Source: Clostridia bacterium UC5.1-1D2
GTDB lineage: Bacteria; Bacillota; Clostridia; Lachnospirales; Lachnospiraceae
Assembly: GCA_001304855.1 (NCBI GenBank)
Contig: BBZN01000015.1
Coordinates: 1 to 64,000 of the forward strand
Length of the DNA: 64,000 bases
Reading direction: 5' to 3'
The number at the start of each line of letters is the position of its first letter. Within the stretch, counting starts at the first letter, position 1. This document shows, in pieces, positions 1-9,461 of the stretch. The notes below the pieces were generated by a model. It was given only the letters and a program-made list of their open reading frames with translations. It did no database searches and was not told the DNA's origin. Made by a program: the position numbers and the translations under genes.

Positions 1-8
1 AGGAGAAT

Positions 9-1949
9 ATGCTAAAAATTTATTCCGTCAAATATTTGAAACATAACCGTACTTCAAGTTTATTTATCATGACAAGCGCCTTTATCTCCTCCCTGCTGCT
101 GTCATTGATTGGCGGCATAGCTTATAATATCTGGGCAGATCACAAATATCAGCTGTTTCTGAAAACAGGGGGCTCTTATGAGACGCCCACCCTTCTGGCC
201 CTGGCCTGTGGACTGATTCTGTCCATGGTCAGCCTGTCCCTGATTATGATGCTGCACAGTGCCTTTGAGGTAACAATGAATGTAAGGCTCCATCAGCTGG
301 GTATCCTGCAAAGCGTGGGGGCTTCGCCGGGTCAAATCCGGGCAGCGCTGACAAACGAAATATTAATCTTATCCCTTCTGCCTCTGGCGGCAGGAAACCT
401 GGCCGGGATTGGCCTTACCCGGGCGTTTATAGAATTTTTTATAAAGGTAACTGAAAACATAAGAAAATACCAGGTCTTTTTCCGCTATAGTCAGGCTCTG
501 TTACTGGTGACCCTGTTCCTCTCTCTGCTGACCATAGCGCTGTCTGCATGGATACCTGCGAGAAAGATGAGCCGGACTGCGCCTCTGGAAGCCATTCGCT
601 GCGGCGGCGAACCCTCAGTGAAAAAGATGAGGCGCTTTCATCTCATGGGCAGGCTCTTTGGCATAGAAGGGGAGCTGGCGGGAAAGTCCCTATATGCCAG
701 AAGAAAAGCATTCCGCACCTCCACTGTATCCATCACCCTTTCTTTTCTGGCCGTTATCACTTTTTTTAACCTGGAGAGGATATCGGGGCTCAGCACCCAG
801 AAAACTTATTTTCAAAAGTATGGGGATAAATGGGATTTCCTGCTTACAGCAGAGGAGATGGAAGAAAATGGAAATAAACTGCTCGATGAACTGAGGGGGA
901 TAGATGGGGTCAGACGCTGTACCGGCTACAAAAAGGTAAAGGCAGATGTGTGGATTCCACAAAATCTGTTCAGCGGCCGGCTGCAGACAGCAGGGATTGA
1001 AAATTTGAATCGGAATATAAAGGCAGGCTCAGAGGGAGATTACCTTGTAAAAGCCCCGATTCTGGTATTGGATGATGAAAGCTTTGACGAGTATGCCCGG
1101 ACAGCTGAGCCGGGAAATCTGCAAAAGGGGCCGGGGGTAATTGCCGTCAATCAAATCTGGGACAGCCGCCACAGCCGCTGGATGGAACCGTCCTATATTC
1201 CCTTTCTTGATGAGGAGAAGGAAATACGTCTGGAGCTGGCGGCGCCGGACGGTGAGAAAGAAGGGATTCCGCTTAGGGTTACAGGGTTTTCCAGCGGGAT
1301 GCCGGAGTTAAAAGAAGCATTTGCCCAATATTCCCTCACCCTCATTCTGTCACAACAGGCCTACCGGGAAATAGAAAGACAATTCCCTGCAAGAGAGATA
1401 TATTATAACATAAAAATTGAGCCGGGTTCGGCAGATGAGAAGGTTCAACGGGAAATAGAACTCCAGATGGAGGGCAGAGGCGGATATATTCTGGACAGCC
1501 GGATGGAGGAGGAACGCTCAGAGCTGGTGATGCGCAGGGCGCTGCGGATCTTTATGGGAACGCTTGCTGGTATATTGGCCTGCATCGGATTGGCAAATGT
1601 TTTTTCCAACACTCTGGGACAAGTGCATCAGAGGAAGAAGGAATTTGCCAGATATCTGTCTCTTGGCCTTTCCAGGAGAGGATTCTGCAGAATTATGGCA
1701 TTGGAGGCATGGCTCGTATGTGCCCGGCCCCTTGGTTTCAGCCTGCTTGTCAATATTCCGCTGACAGCCTGGGTTCTGGATATCAGCCCTGTGACGGCAG
1801 AGGAATATCTGAGAAACGCACCCTATCTGTCCGCTGCCATTTTTACAGCTTTCATTGCAGGCTCCGTGGCGCTGGCCTATTACCTGGGGGCCAGGGAGAT
1901 AGACAGGGGCGGCCTGATGGAAGCGTTGAAGGATGACGCCATGATATAG
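9..1949 (+). CDS. ABC transporter permease, FtsX/BceB-like (646 aa)
   Basis: Membrane permease of an ABC transporter of the MacB/FtsX class, most like the BceB/VraG permeases used in antimicrobial-peptide sensing and detoxification. Visible are an N-terminal hydrophobic segment (about residues 20-40), a cluster of membrane segments to about residue 200 carrying the FtsX-like 'LGILQSVGAS' stretch, a large hydrophilic extracytoplasmic region (about 270-510), and three C-terminal membrane segments with a second FtsX-like stretch ('EFARYLSLGLSRRGF'). The length matches BceB-type permeases (about 650 aa). The start has an AGGAGAA site at positions 1-7. The partner ATPase should lie just left of the window. 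Substrate unknown; the class is secure, the peptide-resistance role is inferred. Confidence 0.85.
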   Translation: MLKIYSVKYLKHNRTSSLFIMTSAFISSLLLSLIGGIAYNIWADHKYQLFLKTGGSYETPTLLALACGLILSMVSLSLIMMLHSAFEVTMNVRLHQLGILQSVGASPGQIRAALTNEILILSLLPLAAGNLAGIGLTRAFIEFFIKVTENIRKYQVFFRYSQALLLVTLFLSLLTIALSAWIPARKMSRTAPLEAIRCGGEPSVKKMRRFHLMGRLFGIEGELAGKSLYARRKAFRTSTVSITLSFLAVITFFNLERISGLSTQKTYFQKYGDKWDFLLTAEEMEENGNKLLDELRGIDGVRRCTGYKKVKADVWIPQNLFSGRLQTAGIENLNRNIKAGSEGDYLVKAPILVLDDESFDEYARTAEPGNLQKGPGVIAVNQIWDSRHSRWMEPSYIPFLDEEKEIRLELAAPDGEKEGIPLRVTGFSSGMPELKEAFAQYSLTLILSQQAYREIERQFPAREIYYNIKIEPGSADEKVQREIELQMEGRGGYILDSRMEEERSELVMRRALRIFMGTLAGILACIGLANVFSNTLGQVHQRKKEFARYLSLGLSRRGFCRIMALEAWLVCARPLGFSLLVNIPLTAWVLDISPVTAEEYLRNAPYLSAAIFTAFIAGSVALAYYLGAREIDRGGLMEALKDDAMI

Positions 1950-1950
1950 C

Positions 1951-3177
1951 TCACAGCCTGTCCTTATAATATGCCAGCATCAAATCCACCATCCGCCCAT
2001 AACTGCGCACGCCGTCCTCCTGGCTGTTGGCCTTCAGGTACCTGTCGTTCAACTGGTTGGAGGCCTCCGCCACTTTGCCGTCGAAGCGATCCCAGAACTG
2101 GTTGTTCCAGACTAAATCTTTTACTGCCTCCGGTTTCAGCCTGGAGTGAAGTTCATAGTAGGCCTCCAGGTCCACCTTGGCCAGAGCATTTCCGGCATAG
2201 ACCCATCCCATGAGATAGCCGCTGTAGCGGAAATCCGGCGACTGGGAACCGATGCATGCCATGTAACCGATGAAGTTGGCCTCATCCTCCCTCATAAAGC
2301 CTTTCAGGTGGGATAATTCATGGCAGATGGTATGGGGGATGTTGTAGTAAGGCATCTCCCTGTTGTAATTGGCCTCAATGGTAAAGGGAGAATAGATTCC
2401 GCAAAGCTGCTGAACAGATAAAAGTCTGGGGCCCATCAGAGGTTTGGGGTAGGGGTAGAAGCCCTTCAGCTGAGGAAACTGTTCTCCCAGCCCTTCCATA
2501 GCCTCCTGCCCTGCAATGCCCATGGCCCTTAAATCTGCCGGGGAGGGAAGAGGCGTGTCCTCTGTCTGGCCGGGATAGAGGCCTTTGAGAGGCCCTTCCG
2601 TGTGCTCTGCAGGTTCTATGGAGGCGTTAATCTGATCTATAAGGTAGGCGCAGAGCCGGTACAGATCCTCTGTGGAGGATTTTTCCATCACCATGCCCGC
2701 CTCATAGGAGAAGGGGTTGCGGTAATAGTTGATTCCACAGTTAACCGTATATAAAAACAGCAGGCAGGAACATATCATAAATCCTCTGGAGAGAACCCGA
2801 AGGGGTTTTTTTATGTTCCGGCAGAGGTAATAAAGGGAAAACAGGATGAGTATATACAGACCTGCCTCGGAGAGAGAGAGGGGAAACAGGCTGCAGAACC
2901 GTCCAAGAGTACCGGCCAACACAGGATAAACAGTAACTGCATACCTCTGGGCGAAGCCGGGAAGGGTCCTGGCGCAGAAGGTCAGGATCACGGAAAGGGC
3001 AGAGAAGAATATGCCGGCAGTCCAAAAGGGACGGGAATCCCTCCCGCCGGCAGGTGGAGCGGGGAACAGGCTGCGGGCTTTTTGGGAAGAGTCAGAGGCG
3101 TCCCCGCCCGGATTATAGGATTTCAGAGGTGGACAGCGGAAGAATATAGGTGTATGAATGGGAAGCTTCATATGCAA
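1951..3177 (-). CDS. DUF3810 family membrane-anchored putative zinc metallopeptidase (408 aa)
   Basis: Three hydrophobic segments lie in the first about 150 residues, followed by a soluble domain with the zinc-protease-like motif HELSHLKGF and a downstream acidic motif (EDEANFIGY), the hallmark of DUF3810 proteins. A metal-dependent peptidase active at the membrane is therefore plausible, but no substrate is known. The gene is intact and ends two bases past the convergent ABC permease stop. The start at 3177 is chosen because an AAAGGCAGG site precedes it; a second ATG two codons in (3171) is equally possible. Confidence 0.75.
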   Translation of the reverse strand: MHMKLPIHTPIFFRCPPLKSYNPGGDASDSSQKARSLFPAPPAGGRDSRPFWTAGIFFSALSVILTFCARTLPGFAQRYAVTVYPVLAGTLGRFCSLFPLSLSEAGLYILILFSLYYLCRNIKKPLRVLSRGFMICSCLLFLYTVNCGINYYRNPFSYEAGMVMEKSSTEDLYRLCAYLIDQINASIEPAEHTEGPLKGLYPGQTEDTPLPSPADLRAMGIAGQEAMEGLGEQFPQLKGFYPYPKPLMGPRLLSVQQLCGIYSPFTIEANYNREMPYYNIPHTICHELSHLKGFMREDEANFIGYMACIGSQSPDFRYSGYLMGWVYAGNALAKVDLEAYYELHSRLKPEAVKDLVWNNQFWDRFDGKVAEASNQLNDRYLKANSQEDGVRSYGRMVDLMLAYYKDRL

Positions 3178-3230
3178 TACCTGCCTTTATGTATGGTGGA
3201 GTTAATTTCTGGGATTTTTACTATGTATCA

Positions 3231-4286
3231 CTACTTTAAAATATGGATAATGCCCCTGTCGTTCAGCTCCTTAACTACAGTGGCAGCAATAGGAAAAAGG
3301 AAGATCCCGGCCAGTCCCAGCAGCTTGCCTCCTGCAAATATACACAGTAATGTGGCTGCAGGGGGCAGACCCATCTGGAGGCCGATAATTTTAGGCTCCA
3401 GCGTCTGCCGCACAACGGTGATCAGCAGATACAGGCAGAAAAGGCCGAAAGCCAGGCTGGGGCTGCCGATTACCCAGGACACAAAGGCCCAGGCAGAAGC
3501 ACTGTTCCCGTACCCAATATAGGCAGTATATCCACAAGCGTTACCAGAGCCGCCCAGGTCCCCTTCAGGGGAATGCCGAGAATCCAGAATCCTGCATAAA
3601 GCTCCGTGAAGGTGAGAACCATCAGGAGCGCATAGGCTCTCAAAAGCCGGGCTGTTACATCCCTTGCAGTGGAACAGGCTGCCGTCAGAAACTGCAGGTT
3701 TCCTCCGGGAGCTGCCTTAAAAAAAGGAGGTCACCTGACTGTAATTGCCTGTAAGGAAGAAGGAAGCTATCACAGCCGCCAGGAGGCTTATAAAAAATGA
3801 GGGAAACCCTGCAATGAAGGAAGCGCCCCAGCCCAGCAAATTTCCGGACAGGGCAGCCGTACAGTTTTCCATGAAGTGGGTAAGACCCTGGCCAAAGGAG
3901 GAGATGAAGGGACTGGGCCCGGAATCCTCTGTTCTGCCAGGAAAAAGAAGCGGGCAAGTCCCGGTTCCATCACCTGGCTGTAAAAGTCAGGGAGCTTCTT
4001 CGCCTGTTCCTGAATCAGAGAGATGAGCCTGCTGCCGGACAGGAAGAGAAAACTGCATATACATCCGTAAAACAGAAGAAGGGAAAGAGGAGCCGCCGCC
4101 GCCCGCCCGCCCTTATGTGAAGCCCCAGAAAGGAGACGCAGGTTCCAGAAATGCCGCGATCATCAGCGCGGCTATAAAAGGCGTCAGCATGGGAATCAGC
4201 CGCGTAAGCAGCAGGTAACAGACAAGTATAATGATAGTAAAGTAGGTAAAACTGATAATAAATGACCGTCGTTTTTGAAGGTTCAT
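3231..4286 (-). CDS. AI-2E/YtvI-family transporter-like membrane protein (frameshifted in this sequence)
   Basis: Reading across three frames gives a continuous polytopic protein. It begins at 4286 with MNLQKRRSF and an AGGAG site, continues through IQEQAKKLPDFYSQVMEPG and NLLGWGASFIAGFPSFFISL, then ILPILGTGTVLLP, and ends with the family's conserved C-terminal block (VVRQTLEPKIIGLQMGLPP) and a final Lys. This is the YtvI branch of the AI-2E transporter superfamily, found in the sporulation gene sets of clostridia. Breaks occur near 3500 (CCTTGG read as CCTGG), near 3890 and near 4125, each consistent with a missing base. Function is inferred from the family only. Confidence 0.7.
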
Positions 4287-4434
4287 AGGCTCCTGAACTG
4301 TTATTTTGCTTACTTCTATTATAGGCAGATACCTGTCAGGAGTCAAGAAATAATCCCCAGAAAATGGGGGACAAACAGGCGCCCGCCGGAATCTCTTTTT
4401 ATGGAGCCGATACCCAAAACCGGGCGCAGAGATA

Positions 4435-5082
4435 TCAGAAGAAAAGCCGGAACATGGAAAAGAGGGCCCCGAGAAGAAGGATCCAGGCAGTGAGGGGACA
4501 GGTTGCAGCACGATCGAACAGGGACTGAGCCTTGGGGCAGGCGGCCTCTGTATAAAAAATGCATTCCCTGGTCAATCTGCCGGGAGAAAAATCCAGGCAC
4601 TGGTAATAGAACTGATTTTTATGGGCAGGCTGGAGACTGTAGTGGATAGCAGCCTTCACATCGTCCAGTTGTTCTCTGTCACAGCTGCAGCAGGGAACAA
4701 CCGGTATCTGGAGCACGTCCTGGAGCAGCTCCGTGTCTATAAGCAGTCCTCTTTTTTCCGCTTCGTCCCAGTAGTTGATGCACAGAACCAGAGGGATGCC
4801 CTGTTCACGGACCGGGTCCAGGCTGAGCAGATCTTTAAGCTGGTGCAGACCCTGTTCCAGGCACAGGGCGTTGCACACAAGAACTATGGTATCCGGCCAA
4901 TTGGCGTCAGGGTATCCGCCGATCTCCAAATCGGTAAGGAGGCAGCAGCGTCCGCTGTATCGGTATGTCTTTGGGAATCCTGCCCATGGAATGGGGAGGC
5001 AGCCGGTAAGTTTTGACTGAAGGGTACGTTTTCCTGAATGGGGATTGCCTGCAAAGGCGATGATATGAAAGCTGTTTTCCAT
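4435..5082 (-). CDS. FeoB-like GTPase lacking the iron permease domain (about 215 aa)
   Basis: The N-terminal G domain resembles FeoB: P-loop GNPHSGKRTL, a GYPD-containing switch region, 'GIPLVLCINYWDEAEKRG' (the FeoB NxxDExxxxG block with N-Y-W-D), and 'LQIPVVPCC' (G5-like region). It ends shortly after one hydrophobic segment (LTAWILLLGALFSMFRLFF) that matches the first FeoB gate helix, so the ferrous-iron channel is absent. The start at 5082 has a GGAGAG site six bases upstream. The stop is clean and no permease continuation was found in the 150 bases before the next gene. It may be a regulatory GTPase or a truncated FeoB. A feoA-like gene is present 16 kb away. Confidence 0.65.
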   Translation of the reverse strand: MENSFHIIAFAGNPHSGKRTLQSKLTGCLPIPWAGFPKTYRYSGRCCLLTDLEIGGYPDANWPDTIVLVCNALCLEQGLHQLKDLLSLDPVREQGIPLVLCINYWDEAEKRGLLIDTELLQDVLQIPVVPCCSCDREQLDDVKAAIHYSLQPAHKNQFYYQCLDFSPGRLTRECIFYTEAACPKAQSLFDRAATCPLTAWILLLGALFSMFRLFF

Positions 5083-5293
5083 TGAATCTCTCCGAAGAAA
5101 AAATATCTGCCTGAATGAAATATGCAGCCGGACAGGAGAACGCCTGCTTCCGATGCACAGCAGATAAGGCCTTATGATTAGATATGCGTGAGCCGGCGGC
5201 CGGTGCATGGCAGATAAGGCCAAATCGTTCTCACGCAGCGGCAGCAACCGCGGCAATGGGCCTGCCGCATGCAGGTATTGTGAAAAGGATAAC

Positions 5294-5322
5294 TTGACGG
5301 CTGTTAAGTTATCTACTATACT
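5294..5322 (+). promoter_or_regulatory. sigma-A type promoter
   Basis: TTGACG, a 17-base spacer, then TATACT. It points to the DUF6483 gene about 220 bases downstream. The rest of 5083-5560 shows no gene. Confidence 0.6.
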
Positions 5323-5560
5323 AGAGTTTGAACATTTATTCCCTTCGTCTGCACGCCTCACATGGCAGTATATTTGCCCCAAATTCAGGTTACGCAGCTT
5401 CATGCGCACCCTTCATTTGGGACCAATCCCCTGCAAAATGTGACCAGAGGCCGACGTAAAAGGACTGCCCGGACAGGATCCGTATAAATGTGTAAAGTTT
5501 TACAGGGGTACGGAAGCTGCCCCGGGATCAAAACAAAGGAAGGGGTTGAACGTAACAGAT

Positions 5561-5956
5561 ATGGGATTTCAGGATGATTATGTAATGCGGACTATCAGCG
5601 ATCTGGTGCGCGCCATCGCAAGGCTGGTACTTAAAAAAAATGATATTGATTATGAACTTCCTGCTGATGAGGCAGCCGATACGGAGATCGACCGGGTTTA
5701 CCGGAAACTCAAAAACATGGTGGACGAGGGGGATATCAACGGTGCGGAGAACGCTCTCTCAGATGAGCTGGACACAGGCAGCAATGAATATCTTGAGATG
5801 GCGCTCACCTTTTATATGTATCTGAACCAGCTTCCCGACGCAGAGCTTTATGAGGCCGACTATTCCCGTGAAGAGATTGTGGACGGAATTAACAGTGTCT
5901 GCGGGGAGTTTGGCATCAGCGGTTTTGAACATTTTGTAGATACAACTATGGTTTAA
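5561..5956 (+). CDS. DUF6483 family protein (131 aa)
   Basis: Small acidic soluble protein. It starts MGFQDDYVMRTISDL, the usual opening of DUF6483 proteins, which are common in Lachnospiraceae and of unknown function. Helix-rich with many Asp/Glu; no catalytic motif seen. An in-frame TTG at 5546 sits immediately after the purine-rich AAGGAAGGGG and would have no spacing, so the ATG at 5561 is preferred on homology and spacing. A terminator-like hairpin follows, so it is probably monocistronic, driven by the promoter at 5294. Confidence 0.75.
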   Translation: MGFQDDYVMRTISDLVRAIARLVLKKNDIDYELPADEAADTEIDRVYRKLKNMVDEGDINGAENALSDELDTGSNEYLEMALTFYMYLNQLPDAELYEADYSREEIVDGINSVCGEFGISGFEHFVDTTMV

Positions 5957-5963
5957 TATAACT

Positions 5964-6001
5964 GCCAGACGGTCATGGAGACATGGCCTTCTGGCTGTTT
6001 T
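5964..6001 (+). terminator. Rho-independent terminator
   Basis: Stem GCCAGACGGTCATG / CATGGCCTTCTGGC with two mismatches and a GAGA loop, followed by TGTTTT. It lies 8 bases after the DUF6483 stop. Confidence 0.7.
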
Positions 6002-6074
6002 GCGCCGTAGCCCGCCGTCAGGAGCACACGGCAGGAACTTCAGCTGCGCTGTATAATCAGGAAAGAGGATTTAA

Positions 6075-8088
6075 ATGGAGATTAAAGAGGAGTGCGCCCT
6101 GTATCTGGAGGACTATTATAAGGGCCTGTTCTTTGGAAACGTGAATAAGAAATACCGGGCCATGACAAAGGCTGAGGCGAACAAACGCCTGAGCCGTCTG
6201 AATGAAGCAGGCCTGGAAAAGATTGTAAAGGCTAATGAGCTCAGCGACATTCATGCCATGGCGTCAAAGGTATGTTCCTATCTGATGCACCGGGAGAACC
6301 ACCTGAAGCCCGGCCCCATGACAGATGAGTGGACTGCAGATTATGAAGGTATGCAGGCGTTCTGCGGCGCGCTGGCCAGGAAGGATCTGGAGTATGTGTC
6401 CTTCCTGACGTTGGAGGAGCTGGAGCAGGTGATGAAAATGCAGGGCGTCCGCCGCTATCTTCTCACCAATTCACTGGAGCGGGCTTACCAGCTTTTTTAT
6501 GTGCCAAAGACCATCAAACGGGGAATCAGGGAGGCAATTCAACAGAAGCCGGAGGACGAGTATCCGGGGGCAAGGGAGATGAAACGCAAGTTTATCCTTC
6601 ATATCGGGCCCACCAACAGCGGCAAGACCCACGATGCCTGGAGCGCTTAAAAGAGTGCAGTCACGGCGCTTACTTCGGCCCCTTAAGGCTTCTGGCTCTG
6701 GAATCTACGACCGTTTGAATTCAGAGGGCCTTGCCTGCTCCATGATTACAGGGGAGGAAACGCTGGAGATTCCGGGGGCCCTGTGTCAGGCCTGTACGGT
6801 GGAAATGCTGAATGACCATGAGTATTTTGACATAGCCGTAGTGGATGAGTGCCAGATGATAGCGGATCCCTACAGGGGGCATAACTGGACAAGAGCGGTT
6901 CTGGGCCTTCGGGCGGAAGAGATACATCTTTGCATGGCGCCTGAGGCTGAGGACATTGTCATAGAGATGATTAAGCGCTGCGGGGACCAATACCGGGTGG
7001 TCCGCCACAAGAGAAATACAAGACTGACCCTGGAGAAAAAAGCATTCGGGTTGAAGGCCGATTTGAAAAAGGGCGACGCTCTTATCGTGTTCTCAAAAAA
7101 GTCGGTGCTGGCCCTGGCCGCCCATCTGGAGAATGAGGGCGTCCATTGCAGCGTCATATACGGAAGCCTTCCCCCTGCCACCAGGCGGGAGCAGGTGCGC
7201 CGCTTCCTGGCCAGGGAGACTGAAGTGGTAGTCAGCACAGACGCCATCGGAATGGGCTTAAATCTTCCTATCCGGAGGATTGTATTTGTGGAGACGAGAA
7301 AATTTGACGGCGTGAACAAGCGGGATTTGAATCCGGAGGAGATCAAGCAGATAGCAGGCCGGGCCGGGCGGTTCGGGCTTTATGACGAAGGCTTTGTAGC
7401 AGCAGTGGACGGTCTGGAGGTAATTGAGGACGGCCTGTCCAGAATGCCTATGCCCATTATGAAAGCTTACGTGGGATTTCCGGAGCAGCTTCTGAATCTG
7501 CCCTCGGAGATAGATAATCTGGTGAAAATATGGGCCGGAATGGACACTCCTTCCATCTATGAAAAGATGGAGGTGGACGAGCTCTTAGCTCTGTATATGA
7601 ACTTTGAGCATGTTCACAGGGAGGATTTGGAGGAGTACACCAAGCAGGAAATATATAAACTGATTACCTGTTCCATTGATATCGACAACAAACTGGTGAT
7701 GGAACTGTGGAGGGATTATTGCAGCCAGTACCGGGAGGTGGAGGAACTGGAATTCCCATACAGTCCGGGGGATGATCTTTATGACCTGGAGAGCTATTAT
7801 AAAATGCTGGATTTGTATTTCCAGTTTTCCAGAAAGGTGGGCCTTCCTGTCCAAAAGGAGTATCTGGATGAAGAGCGGCGGCGCACAGAAGAAGAAATCA
7901 GCCGCATTTTAAAAACCGAATGTGCCAGTTACTCGCGCAAATGTTCCAGCTGCATGCGGGAGCTGTCATGGGATTACCCCTTCTCCATCTGCGATCGCTG
8001 CTTTGAGAGGGGAAAGATAAACCGGCCTCACGGTCACAGCCGGGGCGGGCGGAGAAACTTTAAGAGTATGAAACAAGAGGGAAACTAA
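6075..8088 (+). CDS. SUV3-like ATP-dependent RNA helicase with C-terminal zinc ribbon (two frameshifts)
   Basis: A superfamily 2 helicase resembling the mitochondrial SUV3 RNA helicase. Motif I is HIGPTNSGKTHDA (near 6600), motif II is VVDECQMIAD, and motif VI is EEIKQIAGRAGRFG; 'VSTDAIGMGLNLPIRR' is also typical of SUV3. The C-terminus carries paired cysteines, CSSC and CDRC, a probable zinc ribbon. The sequence breaks twice within about 70 bases: GATGCCCTGGAG reads GATGCCTGGAG near 6638, and CTGGAAATC reads CTGGAATC near 6702. Restoring one base each gives an uninterrupted protein of about 670 aa. RBS AGAGGA precedes ATG 6075. The uracil permease follows 11 bases after the stop, suggesting one transcript. 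An RNA turnover role is inferred. Confidence 0.8.
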
Positions 8089-8099
8089 GGAGGTAGAAA

Positions 8100-9356
8100 A
8101 TGGAAAGTCAACGTATCATTCAGGTGGAGGAAAAGGTGCCCTTTAATCTTTTGGTGCCCTTAAGCATCCAGCACATGTTCGCCATGTTCGGCGCGTCGAT
8201 TCTTGTACCCTTTATCTTCGGCATCAGCCCCGCTGTAGTGCTGTTTATGAACGGTGTGGGAACCTGCTGTTTATCTTTGTCACCAAGGGAAAGGCCCCCG
8301 CTTATCTGGCTCCAGCTTTGCATTTCTGGCGCCTGCCGGCGTTGTTATCAGCAATTTCGGATACGAATATGCCTGGGCGGCTTTGTGGTCGTGGGATTTT
8401 GTGGATGTATCCTGGCATTTATTGTCTACAAGTTCGGAACCAAATGGATTGATGTTGTGCTTCCCCCCGCAGCTATGGGCCTGTAGTAGCCCTGATCGGA
8501 CTGGAACTTTCAGGAACCGCCGCAAGCAATGCGGGACTGCTGGATGAGGCGATTGACCCGAAGAATCTCATTGTGTTTGTTGTGACGCTGGGAACCGCCG
8601 TATTCGGCTCCATTTTATTCCGCAAATTTTTCTCAGTTATTCCTATTCTTATCGCAGTTATTGCAGGTTATGGGATGGCTCTGCTCTGCGGTATTGTGGA
8701 TTTTACCCAGGTTGCCGCAGCCCCATTTTGCCCTGCCCAACTTCTCCGCCCCCAAGTTTAGCCTGGAGGCCATCCTGATCATACTTCCGGTGCTTCTGGT
8801 TATTACCTCCGAACACATTGGCCATCAGGTAGTTACCAGCAAGATTGTAGGCCGCGATCTCTTAAAGGATCCGGGGCTTCACCGTTCCCTTTTCGGCGAT
8901 AATTTCTCTACCATGATATCAGGCCTTATCGGTTCCGTACCTACAACCACATACGGGGAGAATATCGGCGTTATGGCGATTACCCGTGTGTACAGCGTCC
9001 GTGTAATCGGCGGGGCGGCCGTCCTGTCCATTATCTGTTCCTTTATCGGCAAGCTGTCCACTATGATCAGCACCATTCCGGGCCCTGTAATCGGCGGTAT
9101 CTCCTTCCTTCTCTACGGAATGATAGGCACCTCCGGCCTGCGCATTCTGGTGGATTCCAAAGTGGACTACGGGAACTCCAGGAACCTGGCGCTCACCTCC
9201 GTTATCTTTGTCACAGGCCTTTCGGGGATCGCTGTGAAGTTTGGAAACATCCAGCTGACAGGCATGGTTCTGGCCTGCGTGGTGGGCATGATTCTAAGCC
9301 TGGTATTTTACCTGCTGGATTATTTCCGTCTGACCAATGATCAGGCAGAAGATTAA
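8100..9356 (+). CDS. uraA: Uracil permease, NCS2 family (multiple frameshifts)
   Basis: Membrane nucleobase:cation symporter of the UraA/PyrP type. The start MESQRIIQVEEKVPFNLLVPLSIQHMFAMFG has the AAGGAGG site ideally spaced. Core NCS2 motifs are visible across frames: 'LVPFIFGISPAVVLFMNG', the SEHIGH stretch (VITSEHIGHQVVTSKIVGRDL) and 'GLIGSVPTTTYGENIGV', the substrate-binding Glu/His region. The C-terminal half from 8661 is in one frame. Missing bases are inferable at about 8262 (ACCCTG), 8308 (CTGGGC), 8380 (GCGGGC), 8480 (GGCCCT) and 8730. The length when restored is about 420 aa, normal for the family. It lies downstream of the helicase on the same strand. Confidence 0.85.
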
Positions 9357-9373
9357 CATATAAAACCCTCTGA

Positions 9374-9418
9374 GGGGCCCCTGCGCCGTTCTTCCCGGAA
9401 GAACGTGGCGGGGGCCCC
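9374..9418. terminator. Strong hairpin between convergent uraA and aldolase genes
   Basis: GGGGCCCC arms close a long stem with an inner GTTCTTCC/GGAAGAAC arm pair. The forward side lacks a T-run. Read on the minus strand it is followed after a few bases by TTTTAT, so it may serve both convergent genes. Confidence 0.5.
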
Positions 9419-9461
9419 TGGGCAGCCTGCTGCGGGCTCTTTCTTTGGGCCGGGCCTTCTC

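Noticed and set aside
4621..5016. Plus-strand frame opposite the FeoB-like gene
   Set aside because: Antisense to a gene with clear GTPase motifs and a good start site.
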